A stretch of 64,000 bases of DNA, taken from NCBI RefSeq assembly GCF_000224145.3, contig NC_020172.2:2069962-2133961 (forward strand). The letters are read 5' to 3'. The position numbers were made by a program, and so were the translations under genes. This stretch comes from Ciona intestinalis. Its lineage: Eukaryota; Chordata; Ascidiacea; Phlebobranchia; Cionidae. This document shows, one piece after another, positions 35,925 to 47,627 of this stretch (position 1 is its first letter; every line of letters starts with the position of its first letter). Under the pieces are notes generated by a model that saw only the letters and a program-made list of their open reading frames with translations, had not been told where the DNA came from and searched no databases.

Positions 35925-36925
35925 CGTGAATAAAAAGTACAGCAAACATCACTGTAAGGTTGCTGAGAATATACAATTGCAACTGGGAACTATACACCCT
36001 TGCACTTTCTGTATTTAAAACCTGTATAATATTAAGCTCTGATAACTTCAAATACCTTGATGTAAAATAAATCTGATCTGAAGAAATTACATTAAAAACT
36101 GTTTTCACATCCTCCTTAACTATTCCCAAAATACTGTTTTTTAACATATATAGCACATTGTTGTGCAGAATACTGTCAAACACTAAGTTTTAATGACCAT
36201 CTACCAATGGATAGTAAAAACTTATTATCTTATTCAGTGTTATTTTTTATAGTAGACCCATTTTTCTTAAATAACTGTGAAAAGCTAACTTAATAGTATT
36301 GGTATTCAACTGTATCCTATAAAAGGCTTTAGTGCTCGTTTAAATACAATAACTTATGTTTTGTCTGATAAAATTTAATTAAAAACCAAAGTATGAAGCA
36401 AGGCACATATACAGTATAGAAATACCAGGATACATAACACTTAGTACGAGACAACATAAACACACTAACTCAATCATTCACAGTAATCTGTTATATGAAT
36501 TGTATCAATACAAATTTGTTGGAGTATGAATATTGGTAATAAAACATGTAATAGGACTTTTAGAAGTTTTAATACAGCAGTACCAAGCAGCATAATACAC
36601 AAACATGAGTTATTAAGTTATGGAATGCAAAACAACATATTTGTATACAGTAATAGAAGCTTCTAAATCACTCCTTGTAATTTACTGTTGCATTTTGAAT
36701 TCAACTTTTATTAAATTGCGAAATAAGTATGCAGCCCACTATGTCATATTTTCAGGTAATTTTTTTTCACGAAGCAGTGTTTTATGAACCAAGATTTATT
36801 TTAGTCAGAATTAAACCTAACACAAAAGGTAAATTGTTCCAATAGCAAGCATTTTAATAAATACATATGAACAAGCAATGCTTATATTAGTGTGGAAGCG
36901 TACATAGCTTTGCATATAATGTAAA

Positions 36926-39900
36926 TCATCTCCAAATCCTGCATGTATTATCCTTACTACCTGTTAGTATGGTGTCACCTTCATAGTTAAACACACAGCT
37001 AAATATTTCATCTGTGTGGCCTTCAAACACTTGCAAGCATTCACCTGAGTTTAAAATACAATAATAAGCACAAAGTACTTGAAGAAGATAGGTATATGAG
37101 TTTATAGTCTGTGTGTAAATAAACAAAATTTTGGGTTCATGTTAGGCTTAAAAATGTATTAAATTTTCAAGATCTCGTGCTAAACAGTGGGAACAGAATA
37201 CTTAACCACATATTCCCACAGTTAAGAATGTTGAGATAGTATCTGTTGAACATGTGAATAAACCTTTTTTGAGCGCAGCTATTAATAATGCATTGAACAT
37301 AGCCTATATTCCTACAATATCCAGTTTACTGAAATAAACATGACATACTGGCAATTTGGTACAAACTAGATTACTAGTATATTATTTTAATTTTAAATTA
37401 GGACCACCCACCATTACTAACATCCCAAAGTCTTGCAGTTTTATCAGTTGAGCCCGTAAGTATACGCCGGCCTTGTGGATTAAAACATACTTTGGATACT
37501 TCCCCCTCATGCCCCTCAAACACATGAAGACACTTCTGCGTTCCTGCGTCGTATGTACGGGCTGTGCCTATAGTGGATGTTGTATTGTCAATTCTACTAT
37601 TATTCTTGGTCAAAAGTGTCAAACTTTTATAAATGCTTGCCTTGCACCCTGTGTTTAGCACCTATGCCCATGGACCATAGCAATATGGCATATTTAAAAA
37701 TGAGTGCACTAAGTTGTAATATGGTATGCAACAAAAGGCTGTGTTTTTTAAGGTTATTAAATTAGGTGTGCCACAATTGAACACAAAAGTGTCCAAGGAA
37801 AATATCCATATTTACCATCTGCTGATCCACTGACAATTTGTTGACCAGTGCTGTTGAAGCCGATATCAAACACTTCATCACTGTGGCCACGTAAGGTTCC
37901 AATGCATTGACCTGTCCTTATGTCCCATAACTGTTTAATAAAAAAGTAAAAAGAAGAGTTAGTAGTTATAAACTTTAAAATATGTTACTATATCATGTGG
38001 GTTAGGGCCTACATCATGGCATGCCACGAGACATGACAGTTAAGTCAGATTCGGCCAATTACCACAAGGCACCGACCTATTAGTGACCACTGGGTTGCAG
38101 TAATGTCAACTAAGTGTCTTGACGAAGGACACACACGCAGACGTCGATCGTTATCGCACTTGTTTTGGTTATGATTTAAGTGACTTAGACTAACCACTGA
38201 TAAGGACAAGGTTCATATAATAAATACAACCAGTATTAGATATCAGTATACCACCCTCACCTTGCTTGACTTATCCATAGAAGCAGTTGCAATCAGTGAA
38301 CAATCATAATTGAATTGTGCTGTAGATATCTCCCCTCTATGTCCAATCAGTGTGTTGGTTTGTTGCGCTGTATTCACATCCCATAACACCACAGTGTGGT
38401 CGAAACTACCAGTGAGCATCTGGTCACCTCGTGAGTTGAAAGCAAGTGAGATGATTTCACCAGAGTGGCCCTGAATGTTGTGTGTATTGTGTTATTTACA
38501 CTAAAGGTACATTATATGCACATAAGTGTAAATATATATGCTTACAGAGTTACAGACTTTAAAAACTTTTACTGAGGCAAATTATATGCGCACAGATATT
38601 AAAACGCAATAAAAACAACAAACAAAGTTCTGGCGTATATGGACAATGTTACATCTTTTTGTGGCCACACACATTTCATTTAGGCTAAATGATCAATTAG
38701 ATTCTTCTTCCAAGAACCTACTTAATTAAATAGAGAATCATTAACTTTGAAATATATTAAGTCAAATAAGCCTTCGACACTTATTTATCATAGTGTGGTT
38801 GGGTAACTTAAACAGTTATAACACAGTCACTAAAACAGAAGCCTTTCTTACTGATAACGTTGCGAGTTCATTTCCACTCTGTACATCCCATAACTTAGAT
38901 GTGGCATCCATGGAACCAGTGGCTACTATGGTGCTTTGTGGGTTGAATGACAAACACACTATTTCAGCTGTGTGGCCTCGGTACGTAAAATAACATTGAC
39001 CAGTTGTTGCGTTCCATAACTTACAAGTTTTATCAAAACTTCCAGTTGCTATCTTGTCTCTGGGAAAGCGTAAGGACTCAAATTTAGATGTTTATAAAGT
39101 AAAGAAATAAAATTGAATGTTTAACGCACCAACCTTAACACCTGATAAATTTGAAACAACTACAACTGAATTTAAAACAACCAAAACCGGTATAACTACA
39201 ACTACAACAAACTTAAGCACATTGATCACCAGTATGTTAAAATGAAAACAGTCTCATTAGGTTTGAAAACAGACTTACCCATATGGATTATTAAAAGCAA
39301 TGGCATACACCACATTACGATGACCTTCTAATGTTTGTAACTCATCCCCTGTAGCTGTGTCCCATATTTTACAAGTTCGATCATAACTTCCAGTGATAAA
39401 ACTTAAAATAAAAGTAATGACACTTCTTATTAATCTTATTAAACATTTGTTTATTGCTATATTTTTTAAGAAATCATTAACAAATTTGTGGTAGTGTATT
39501 ATAGTAGTGCAACATTAAACCTGATACATAATAACACAAATAACACATCTATCATAAAAATCTAAGATCATCTGCATAGGTTTATATCATTACAGCTTAA
39601 AATTGATTGCACTATACTGCCACATCAAAGTAGGTTGAGAAACCACTGTCTATACCACACTTAGAACATAAGCTCCACATCATATACTTACCACGAGCCA
39701 GACTTGTTAAAAGCAATATTTGTAAGCGGTAAGATATGGGCTCTTAAAACTTTAAACAAATAATATTGATGATCGACAATGTTGGATATTTTGTATTGCA
39801 ACTCTGGAAATAGAAAGCATCATTTAGAACCAAAGAGCCATTGCTAAAACAATGTTATTTTAGTACACCAGTACTACCCACTAAAGATTTTTAACACTTT

Positions 39901-40541
39901 TTTATCAGAGCATTATACCCGTAGGAAAATTAGTAGGAACACATTATACCTGTATGAAAGTTAGTAGGCAATGAAAATGATGATCAGTAACATGAATGCA
40001 GTTTTTTACTAATCACAAAAACTTAAAAAAAATAATTACTAATTACAAAGCCCCACAGCCGTTTTTCCAATTTGGTGCACACTTTATTTTTATACGGACA
40101 AGTATTGGCATGCATATACATTGTCAAATAATCAATAAGGCTTATTTATCCTGGCATGGTGGGGAAACAACAGTGGGTATTTAGTATGGCCCAATATTTT
40201 TGTTTAAAAATTAAACCAACTTTTAATTAGATTTTGCACTTGGCCAATCCTGGCTTCAGTAATGAGAGGTTCTTTCTTCGATAAATCTTTCGCCAAAATC
40301 TCAGTGTTCATCTCGGGACTTAAATCCAGAAGATCGAGAGTCTTTGTCTTCATTTGCCCTCCTTGTTCATATTCAAGGATTATACCTGAATTTAGGAATT
40401 ACAAATATAACAATGTGGTTGATTTTAAAAACACACTACTTTTTGGTGATATTTTAGTACCTTACGAAAAAAAATAAAATAGAAAGCATAGTTTCACATA
40501 CCTGGCGGATAATATCGTAGTAAAAACCGCTTCAATCTCAT
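36926..40541 (-). CDS. DAW1: Dynein assembly factor with WD repeats 1 (WDR69, ODA16)
   Basis: Exons on the minus strand: 40541-40502, 40385-40221, 39803-39692, 39401-39279, 39059-38852, 38470-38261, 37930-37816, 37567-37412, 37044-36926. They total 415 residues, the same length I recall for human DAW1, with all phases consistent. The N-terminus [14 protein letters not shown] and a helical segment ([15 protein letters not shown]) precede eight WD repeats with the usual GH and WD ends, for example [25 protein letters not shown] and the final [16 protein letters not shown]1/ODA16 is a cargo adaptor that brings outer-arm dynein to intraflagellar transport trains. The neighbouring unnamed gene and CFAP298 fit a ciliary context. 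Several antisense open frames here are shadows. Confidence 0.93.
37992..38165 (-). mobile_element. SINE copy in DAW1 intron 6
   Basis: In reverse orientation it shows the 3' end (GGGTTAGGGCCTACATCATG) followed by the body (CTATTAGTGACCACTGGGTT, GTGTCTTGACGAAGGACACA). This copy links the two halves of the family. Related 3'-end pieces lie near 2140, 2620, 3120, 20520, 20940, 31247, 48632, 53076, 55440 and 58010. Confidence 0.6.
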
Positions 40542-42023
40542 CTCTTAGAAAAGTGAAATTAATATATAAAACGTCAAAATCCCAAAAACTGTACACAATA
40601 GCTTCTGTCGATACCGCTTTATATTGTTTCTATGCGTCAACTTTAAATGGTTAATTCGAGCGGTTTATTCGTATTTTTAAACCCTTCCAAATTAATGATC
40701 AGTTTCAATCAATGTTAATTCATATATTAAGTAATTAACAATGGTTTTATTTCTTTGAAAAATTATTTTGATCGAAAATTCTGATTATATAGATGAAATG
40801 TACTAGGTGCAAATAAAACGAAACACTTTCTTTCCGTTACAACCTAGAGTCCGTATACAGACATATGTATGCACATATGTATATAGGTATACACATGTAC
40901 ACAAGAATCGGATGATAAGTTAACTGACGTATGAAACAGCATCCTAAATTGTTTATTGTGCTTCTTAAGTGATCAACGACCGAACGACGAATAATGTTTA
41001 CCCTCACTACGGTTTATCGACCGAGGTTGGTCGGTGACTCAATAGGCTGCAATTCTACAGAGTAAACGTGTTAAAACAATTGCGCACGAAATACAACTAG
41101 ACCCCTGCTGTTTAAGTCTGCATTTACACCTCTCATAAGTTATTGAACTCAACATATGATGATGCTAATTTTTTATAACCACGGTAATAGCTCGACGACA
41201 AAAACTGTTGCAATATACACATACCATGATGAATGACCTCGTACTTCGGCCACGGTATTGGCCTAACTTGACCTACTTGCTGTTCTCAATTGATTCGGGT
41301 TATATGTGTTCAAACGTGATTCCTTTTACATTTAGTTTGATTAGCATTATCATGGTTTTATAGTACGTTTTAAATGTACAGGTCTAATTGTGCGCGATTA
41401 ACTCTTCTGCAAAGCGTAATCGGAAAAAACGTTTTCTAGATTAGTGTCTATTTTAACTAGAAAGTCTATTTGGTAAATCCGCCCGGGACCGTACATTAAC
41501 TTCATTGATTTTGTGCGAGAAGCCCCCGCGATTTTTTATTTATTATGTTCATTGTTTTATTTTGTTAAAGAAATGTAGGACATCGCAGCAAGCTGTGCTG
41601 TCATTATGTGACTAATACAGCGTACAATTGTGTCGATGAGAAAGCTATGAACCTACCTGACTGCCCACAACATACACTATACCAACTCCTAAACTTTTAT
41701 ATTAAAGATAAAAGAATACCAACGGTTTTTGAAACTGTATTTATTAGCAAGCTGTTTGATCAAGTGCAAATTAATTGGTTTGTTAGAATTAGAAGTGATT
41801 AAATCTACTTGCTGCTATCAACCTCTTTATTCGGTTTGAAGAAATATAGTTAAAAATATGTACAAAAATGCAAAGTCTTGTCATATCTCTTCATCATGAA
41901 CAAAAATAGTGGATAATATTTGGGGTTAATACACATGTACAAGTACATTTAATGCTGGTATAAGTATCGGTAAGGTAATGACAACTTGTGACGCAATTAG
42001 TAATGGTATGAAATTATCTTTGC
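40542..42023. other. DAW1 promoter side and ALDH a 3' side
   Basis: Non-coding. A weak X-box-like sequence (GTTTCTATGCGTCAAC, 40625-40640) lies about 90 bases upstream of the DAW1 ATG. No other feature is recognised. Confidence 0.45.
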
Positions 42024-45000
42024 TTATAGAGCTGGTGCATTAAGCTTTATTGCAACAGTCTTAACTTGAGTGTACTCATGTAAAGCATACTGACCAAGTT
42101 CACGGCCAGTACCCGACTGCTTGTACCCACCAAAGGGAAGACATGGATCAAATTTATAGTAGCAATTCACCCTGAAAAAGTAAAAAAAATGTTATAAGTG
42201 TCTACACAAGTAATACAAGTGTGTTTTATTCTCCAGTCACATATGGTTTCTCTTCTTTTAACACTCCATGCTCATTGTGAAGTCTCTTACCAAACTGTTC
42301 CAGCTTCAATCCCATTTGAAATTGCCATAGCTTTATTAATATCATTGGTGAATACGGCAGCTGCCAATCCATATTTTGTATTGTTGGCTCGCTTTAATAC
42401 TTCAGATACATCTTTGAATTTGTAGATCTGTTGAACTGGACCAAAAATCTGGAAGTGGAAATTGTACTTGGTGTAAATAAACGTTAAGGACATACCAGTT
42501 GCCTTATGTTCAGTGGGTAATTACAACATTGGTGTCTTTTTATACACCAGACACGTATGGTGTATTCATACACCTCATGCGGACTGTCGAGTTTAAGCTC
42601 ACAAACTAGTGACAGACTGAAAAACATGACATAACAATACCTCTTCTTTTGAAACAGTCATATCATCAGTAAGGTTAGTTAGGACAGTAGGTTGAACAAA
42701 ATGTCCTTTCCCTTTAATTTCCCCTCCACCACATTCTATCTTACATCCTTGTTTTACTCCACCTTCTAAATATTTTAAGATCTTGTCTTTCTGCAGTTTG
42801 TTAATCTGTAGATAATATTACACATGCTTTAACACATAAGATAGTACAAAGTGTTTTTAAGTACAGTTTATAACCAAATACGGTATCTATATTGCAACTA
42901 CTTTACAAGCATTAGGTATATACTAATGCTATTATGTATGCAGTAAAACCTGCATTATTAGATTTCGGTAGAAAAGAAAAAATGTACTCATACAGAAAAA
43001 AACATTAAAACCCCCCAAAGCTCATTCATACACACCTGAGGTCCATGTTCAGTGGTTAAAGATGTAGGGCTTCCAACAATGCCTTTCTTTGCTCTTACTA
43101 CACTTCGCTTAACAAACTCATCATAAATATCTTCATGAACATACGTACGTGTACCAGCGCAACATATTTGTCCATTGTTGAAAAATACAGCAACATGGGC
43201 CATCTCGACAGCAAAGTCAACTGAAATAAAAAAGGACTTGTTGACTGGAAATGTAACTTTACAAAACATTATATGATTATAAGTTTAAGTGTGACAAGAC
43301 AGTTTGTATTATGATGTGCCAACTAGCTACAAATAAAACTGAATTTCTAGTTAAATCAGAAAAATTGTCTATCTTTTATATTTAAAAAGTTTACTATTTT
43401 TCCTTCATACATTTATCAACTTGGCAGTGGACAACAAAGACTCATTAGCATCGGGTAAAAAAATGTTAAATCTTACTATTAGCATCAGCAAATACAATGT
43501 TTGGACTTTTGCCTCCCAGTTCAAGGGTGACACGTTTAAGATTTGTTTCGGCCGAATCTTTCTGTATTTGTCGACCAACCAATGTTGAACCAGTGAAGGC
43601 AATTTTATCTACATCCATGTGCCGAGATAAAGGAGATCCTGCTGTTTTACCAAAACCTGGAAATATAATACATGGTCACATGTTATGCACTAACGAAGTC
43701 CCCACAAACATGAGGTAGTTTTTGTTTAACTGGTCAAATCGATTTTGTTCTATAAGCTACTCTGGCTTCTCTTCAGCGCATGATTCTTTCGCCTTTTACT
43801 AAAGAATTCCGTGGAGGGGAGCATTTCAATGAGTCTTTAACTATTTTTCTACACCTGACTTTGGTCAGGATTCCTAAATATTTGTAACTTCGCCTCAATG
43901 TAAGTTTATCAGCAGTCAACCTCAAACATTTTGCAAAATATCCTGTGGTGCCATAACTTCTGAGAGATATATATGAATTTACCTGGTATAACATTGACCA
44001 CTCCTGGTGGAAATCCTGCTTCTTTGATAAGTGAAGCCATATAAAGCGCAGTTAGGGGTGTTAGTTCTGCTGGTTTCAACACAAGAACATTACCCATAGA
44101 AACACATGGCCCAAGCTTCCAACAAAACATAGCTAATGGCACATTCCACTGAAAACAATGTTATTAGTGCTATTTTGTTCCCAGCACAAAAATAAATAAG
44201 TCTCTGGTGCAGAAGTCACTGTAGTATTCTAATATGCTTAGTATTGATCACAGCCGATGAATACAGATTCAGATAGTTTATTATAATTTAACACACCTAT
44301 TTAGGAACAGTATTTTTAGAATCCTAAACTACTGTCAGAACTCCATACAAGAGGCAATTAGTGTTGCACATAAATAATTTACAATCACCTGATGGTGTTA
44401 GCATCAAACCAAAACACTACAATCACTTGTAGAGGGATTAATTTGTAGGTAGTGTTAAAACTGTTTAAATAAAAAGCAAACAATCAACATTGTTACAACA
44501 TACCGGTATAATTCCAGCGCATACCCCAATTGGTTCATGTCTTGTGTAAGCAAAATATCCGTCCTCTAAATAACATAATAATGAGTTGGTTATGATGTCA
44601 TGTCATAGGTATTTATATTACAACGAAATTTGGTATATTTAAGTACCATAGTCTGGAAAAGTTTGAAAGTAGTATTTACAGACTATTTAAATGAAAATGT
44701 TTTGCAGAATGGCAGGCAAAACATCGGTGACACAAAGTTATATTTTTACAAGAAGAGCAATTTTACATTTATTACATTACCAACATATATTTATGTATAC
44801 TTTTACACAGGTTAAAAAGATATCCTTACCCATAGGCATTGTACTGCCATGGTCTTTATCTGCCCAACCAGCAAAATACCTCAACACATCAGCACAGGAA
44901 GGTATGTCAACTGCAAAGCAAGCTGAATAAAGTCTCCCACCATCAAGACTTTCTAAGGACTACAGAAAAATACATTAGGTTTTAAAGTTTTGAATTTAGA

Positions 45001-46247
45001 ACATTGGTCTTTCTCTAGCGTAGAGGGTATAAATCAAGACTTAATGCTTCTACCATCGTGTGTGAATGTGTTCTTGGGCAGACACTTAACTGCAATGGTT
45101 TGGCCATGTTTGTGTTTCAAAGCAGTGTATAATTATCATTTTCCATTACCAGTATTTTTGCCACTTTATCAAGATATAGTAAAGCAGTCTTATACTAAAA
45201 TAATTGAATATTAGTATTCATATGGTAATTTAACATTTTAAAGTAAATGTGACGGTTTTTACTAAATATTTCTAAATTCAGTATATATAGTTTATATTTA
45301 TCAGACTTACAGCTAGATAGTGTTGATCTCTTAGCAATAAATCAGCCAATTTATTGAGTAGAACTCCTCTTTTCTTTGGTGCCATTTTCCTCCACTCAGA
45401 TCCAGGTTGAAAAGCTTTACGTGCGGCTGCTACTGCAGCATCAACATCAGCCTGGTATATTTGTACCAATGTTAAAGTAACTTATTGTTAGGATATTTAA
45501 ACAATACTCTGGTGAAAATATGACCAAATCTATTCCATAAGGGTAGGTTGATAAGAAAGCACTTTATACAGATAGATTGATTCCTTAACCCAAACTCATA
45601 GCCACAGGATGTTCCATGCACCAAAGAACATAACATTACACAAATTGTCTTAATCGATATTATGCAAAATGGTACCATTTCCACCCAACCAACTATATTA
45701 GCTTGTCACTTTCTTATGTGGCAATCGAGCAGAAGTTTTTAGTAATGAGGGAGAGATCTTAAAAGAACACATAATTCTGTTGGACATAGATGTAAACATA
45801 TACCTACACCTACACAACACACATAAATATAACATTATAAAGTTAAACTTACAGCTTTTGCTTCTGAAACTTGACAAATATTTTCCCCAGTTGCTGGGTC
45901 CTCCGTTGGAAAAGTTGATCCATCTTTTGCATCAACAAACTCATTGTTGATGAACAACTGTAATCACACATGGAAATAACATTACTCTATTTGTTACAAT
46001 GGAAATAACAAATACAAATTTATTGTTGAGATCAATAAAAATACTATTAACATAAAGTGGAGCATGGAAAAAAATAGTTTAAGAAAAAAAATGAAATAGG
46101 ACACTGATGTTACAACTAAAGCTGTTTGCCACAAGAGAACAAACAAGTAATACTCATTTATTTATGATTTATGTATTTGAACAGCACCGAACTAACCTTT
46201 GTGTATTTCACTTCCAAGTTTGAAACTGCTGGAGGAATTTTGTCCAT
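42024..46247 (-). CDS. aldh1a: ALDH1A/retinal dehydrogenase-like paralogue a
   Basis: Eleven exons on the minus strand: 46247-46197, 45957-45853, 45451-45311, 44959-44830, 44565-44504, 44148-43983, 43656-43477, 43220-43036, 42805-42641, 42448-42291, 42171-42024. They give 496 residues in phase. The NAD(P)-dependent aldehyde dehydrogenase fold is clear. The catalytic Asn motif IIPWN is formed across exons 5/6, the Glu motif LELGGK is in exon 7, and the nucleophile Cys is in GQICCAG (exon 8). EEIFGPVQ and a C-terminal PFGGYKQSG also match. The N-terminus ([17 protein letters not shown]) is short with no mitochondrial presequence, which points to the cytosolic ALDH1A class rather than ALDH2. Family role: oxidation of retinal to retinoic acid, or other aldehydes; substrate cannot be read here. 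A U5 snRNA gene lies antisense in intron 6. Head to head with paralogue b. Confidence 0.9.
43701..43710 (+). promoter_or_regulatory. Candidate snRNA proximal sequence element, U5 copy 1
   Basis: CCCACAAACA lies 56 bases before the U5 start. It recurs at nearly the same distance before copy 3, whose other flanks are unrelated. The position fits a snRNA PSE bound by SNAPc. The assignment is an inference from conservation and spacing. Confidence 0.5.
43757..43871 (+). ncRNA. RNU5: U5 spliceosomal snRNA, copy 1 (antisense in ALDH a intron 6)
   Basis: The copy starts near TACTCTGGCTTCTCTTCAG and carries the invariant U5 loop I, CGCCTTTTACT, between the two sides of stem I. A U-rich Sm site (ATTTTTC) and a 3' terminal stem CCTGAC-TTTG-GTCAGG follow. 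Overall length of about 115 nt equals known U5. U5 loop I contacts exon ends in the spliceosome. The gene lies on the opposite strand to the host ALDH gene. It has the element CCCACAAACA about 56 bases upstream, so it is likely an independent Pol II unit rather than an intron-processed RNA. Confidence 0.88.
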
Positions 46248-47627
46248 GTCTTACTTTACTGGTCAACAAGAGTGGTATAAATGATCTGATAATAGGATGC
46301 AAAAAGTTTTTTTAAGCATTACTTTGTATAATACCAAGTTTCACAATATTACATAAAACATTGAAATGCTAAGATGCAAAATGCAAGTTTGCACATTACA
46401 AACAAATTATATTAACACCGTATTGTATGTAACCTAACAGAAACTACACATATGTACACTCAAAATCCTTCTGTTGGAATGTAGAGCTTGGTACCTATAT
46501 AAGGGCTCCTATGCAAACAAAAAAACCTAGAACTTAAAAGATTATTTATTAACTTAGTAAGCGACAGTCTGCAGACCAAACTCAGGATGAAAGTCCACTG
46601 GTCACAGACAGTTGAATTTGTATTTTAGTTAGTCAAAATATCTGCAATTCAGCATGACTTGGCTAAAAGTCAGGTTGGAAAATAAATTACTCATTGCTAT
46701 AAAAGCTTTTGTTAAAAGTCAATCTATATTTGGTTTAAGTCAACAAAAGTAGAAAAGATATGCTTTGGTGAATAGAGTATCTTGAATGACTAATACCATT
46801 TGAACCTATGACTCGGCAAAAAGTATATTATTTGTATAATGTGAAATGAAATCATAATATGATAGAAAATGATTTGTTACTTAAAACATATCCATAAACT
46901 ACTTTAAGATTACTGCTGCGGAATTACCATGTTGAAAAACTATAAGTCATTAAAAACAAAAACAAACACCTATAGAGTAATAGTTACAAACAGGAAATGT
47001 AAAAAATAAAACAATTCAAACGTATGTAGCTTATTTCTAGTTTTGCATGATTTTTGCATCATTATACTGATGTAAATAAACCAATCTGTTTTTGTTTTTT
47101 TTTAATGGGATGTTCATCTATGTAAATCTGAACATATTTAACTTTGCTTAAGGGTATATAATTACAAGATAGCTTAACTGTGAACTGTTTTTATGGGATA
47201 TTGTGTTGCCTATCATGCATTTTGGTTTTTTTTGGGAATTGGGGACAAAATATTTTGAAAATTGCCTAGCAATAAAAAATACAATAAGAAAAAAACTATT
47301 GAAGACATAAGGTGTGTTTTGAAAACTGCTACAAACATAAAAATATGTATGAAAAGCATAGGATACTAGAATTTAAAACTTATTATACACAGACTAAACC
47401 ATTGCAAAATTATTTATTCTTTGAGTTGGTAGTATAGATATGAATGAATATGAAAAGGGAAACATTACTGACCAAGGTTTTGTTGGTATTTTTTAGTTGG
47501 AAGAATGGAGTAGTTATAGAATTGAGTTCATGTAATTGAGTTTATATAACACCTTATTATAAACTCATAAAAGTCTTATCATAAACTCATAATTTCTATT
47601 TAGATATTATTTTAACAAAAAATAACA
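46248..47627. other. Shared head-to-head promoter region of ALDH a and b
   Basis: 1.4 kb of AT-rich non-coding sequence separates the two start codons. It must hold both promoters. No direct-repeat retinoic acid response element is seen by eye. Confidence 0.5.
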
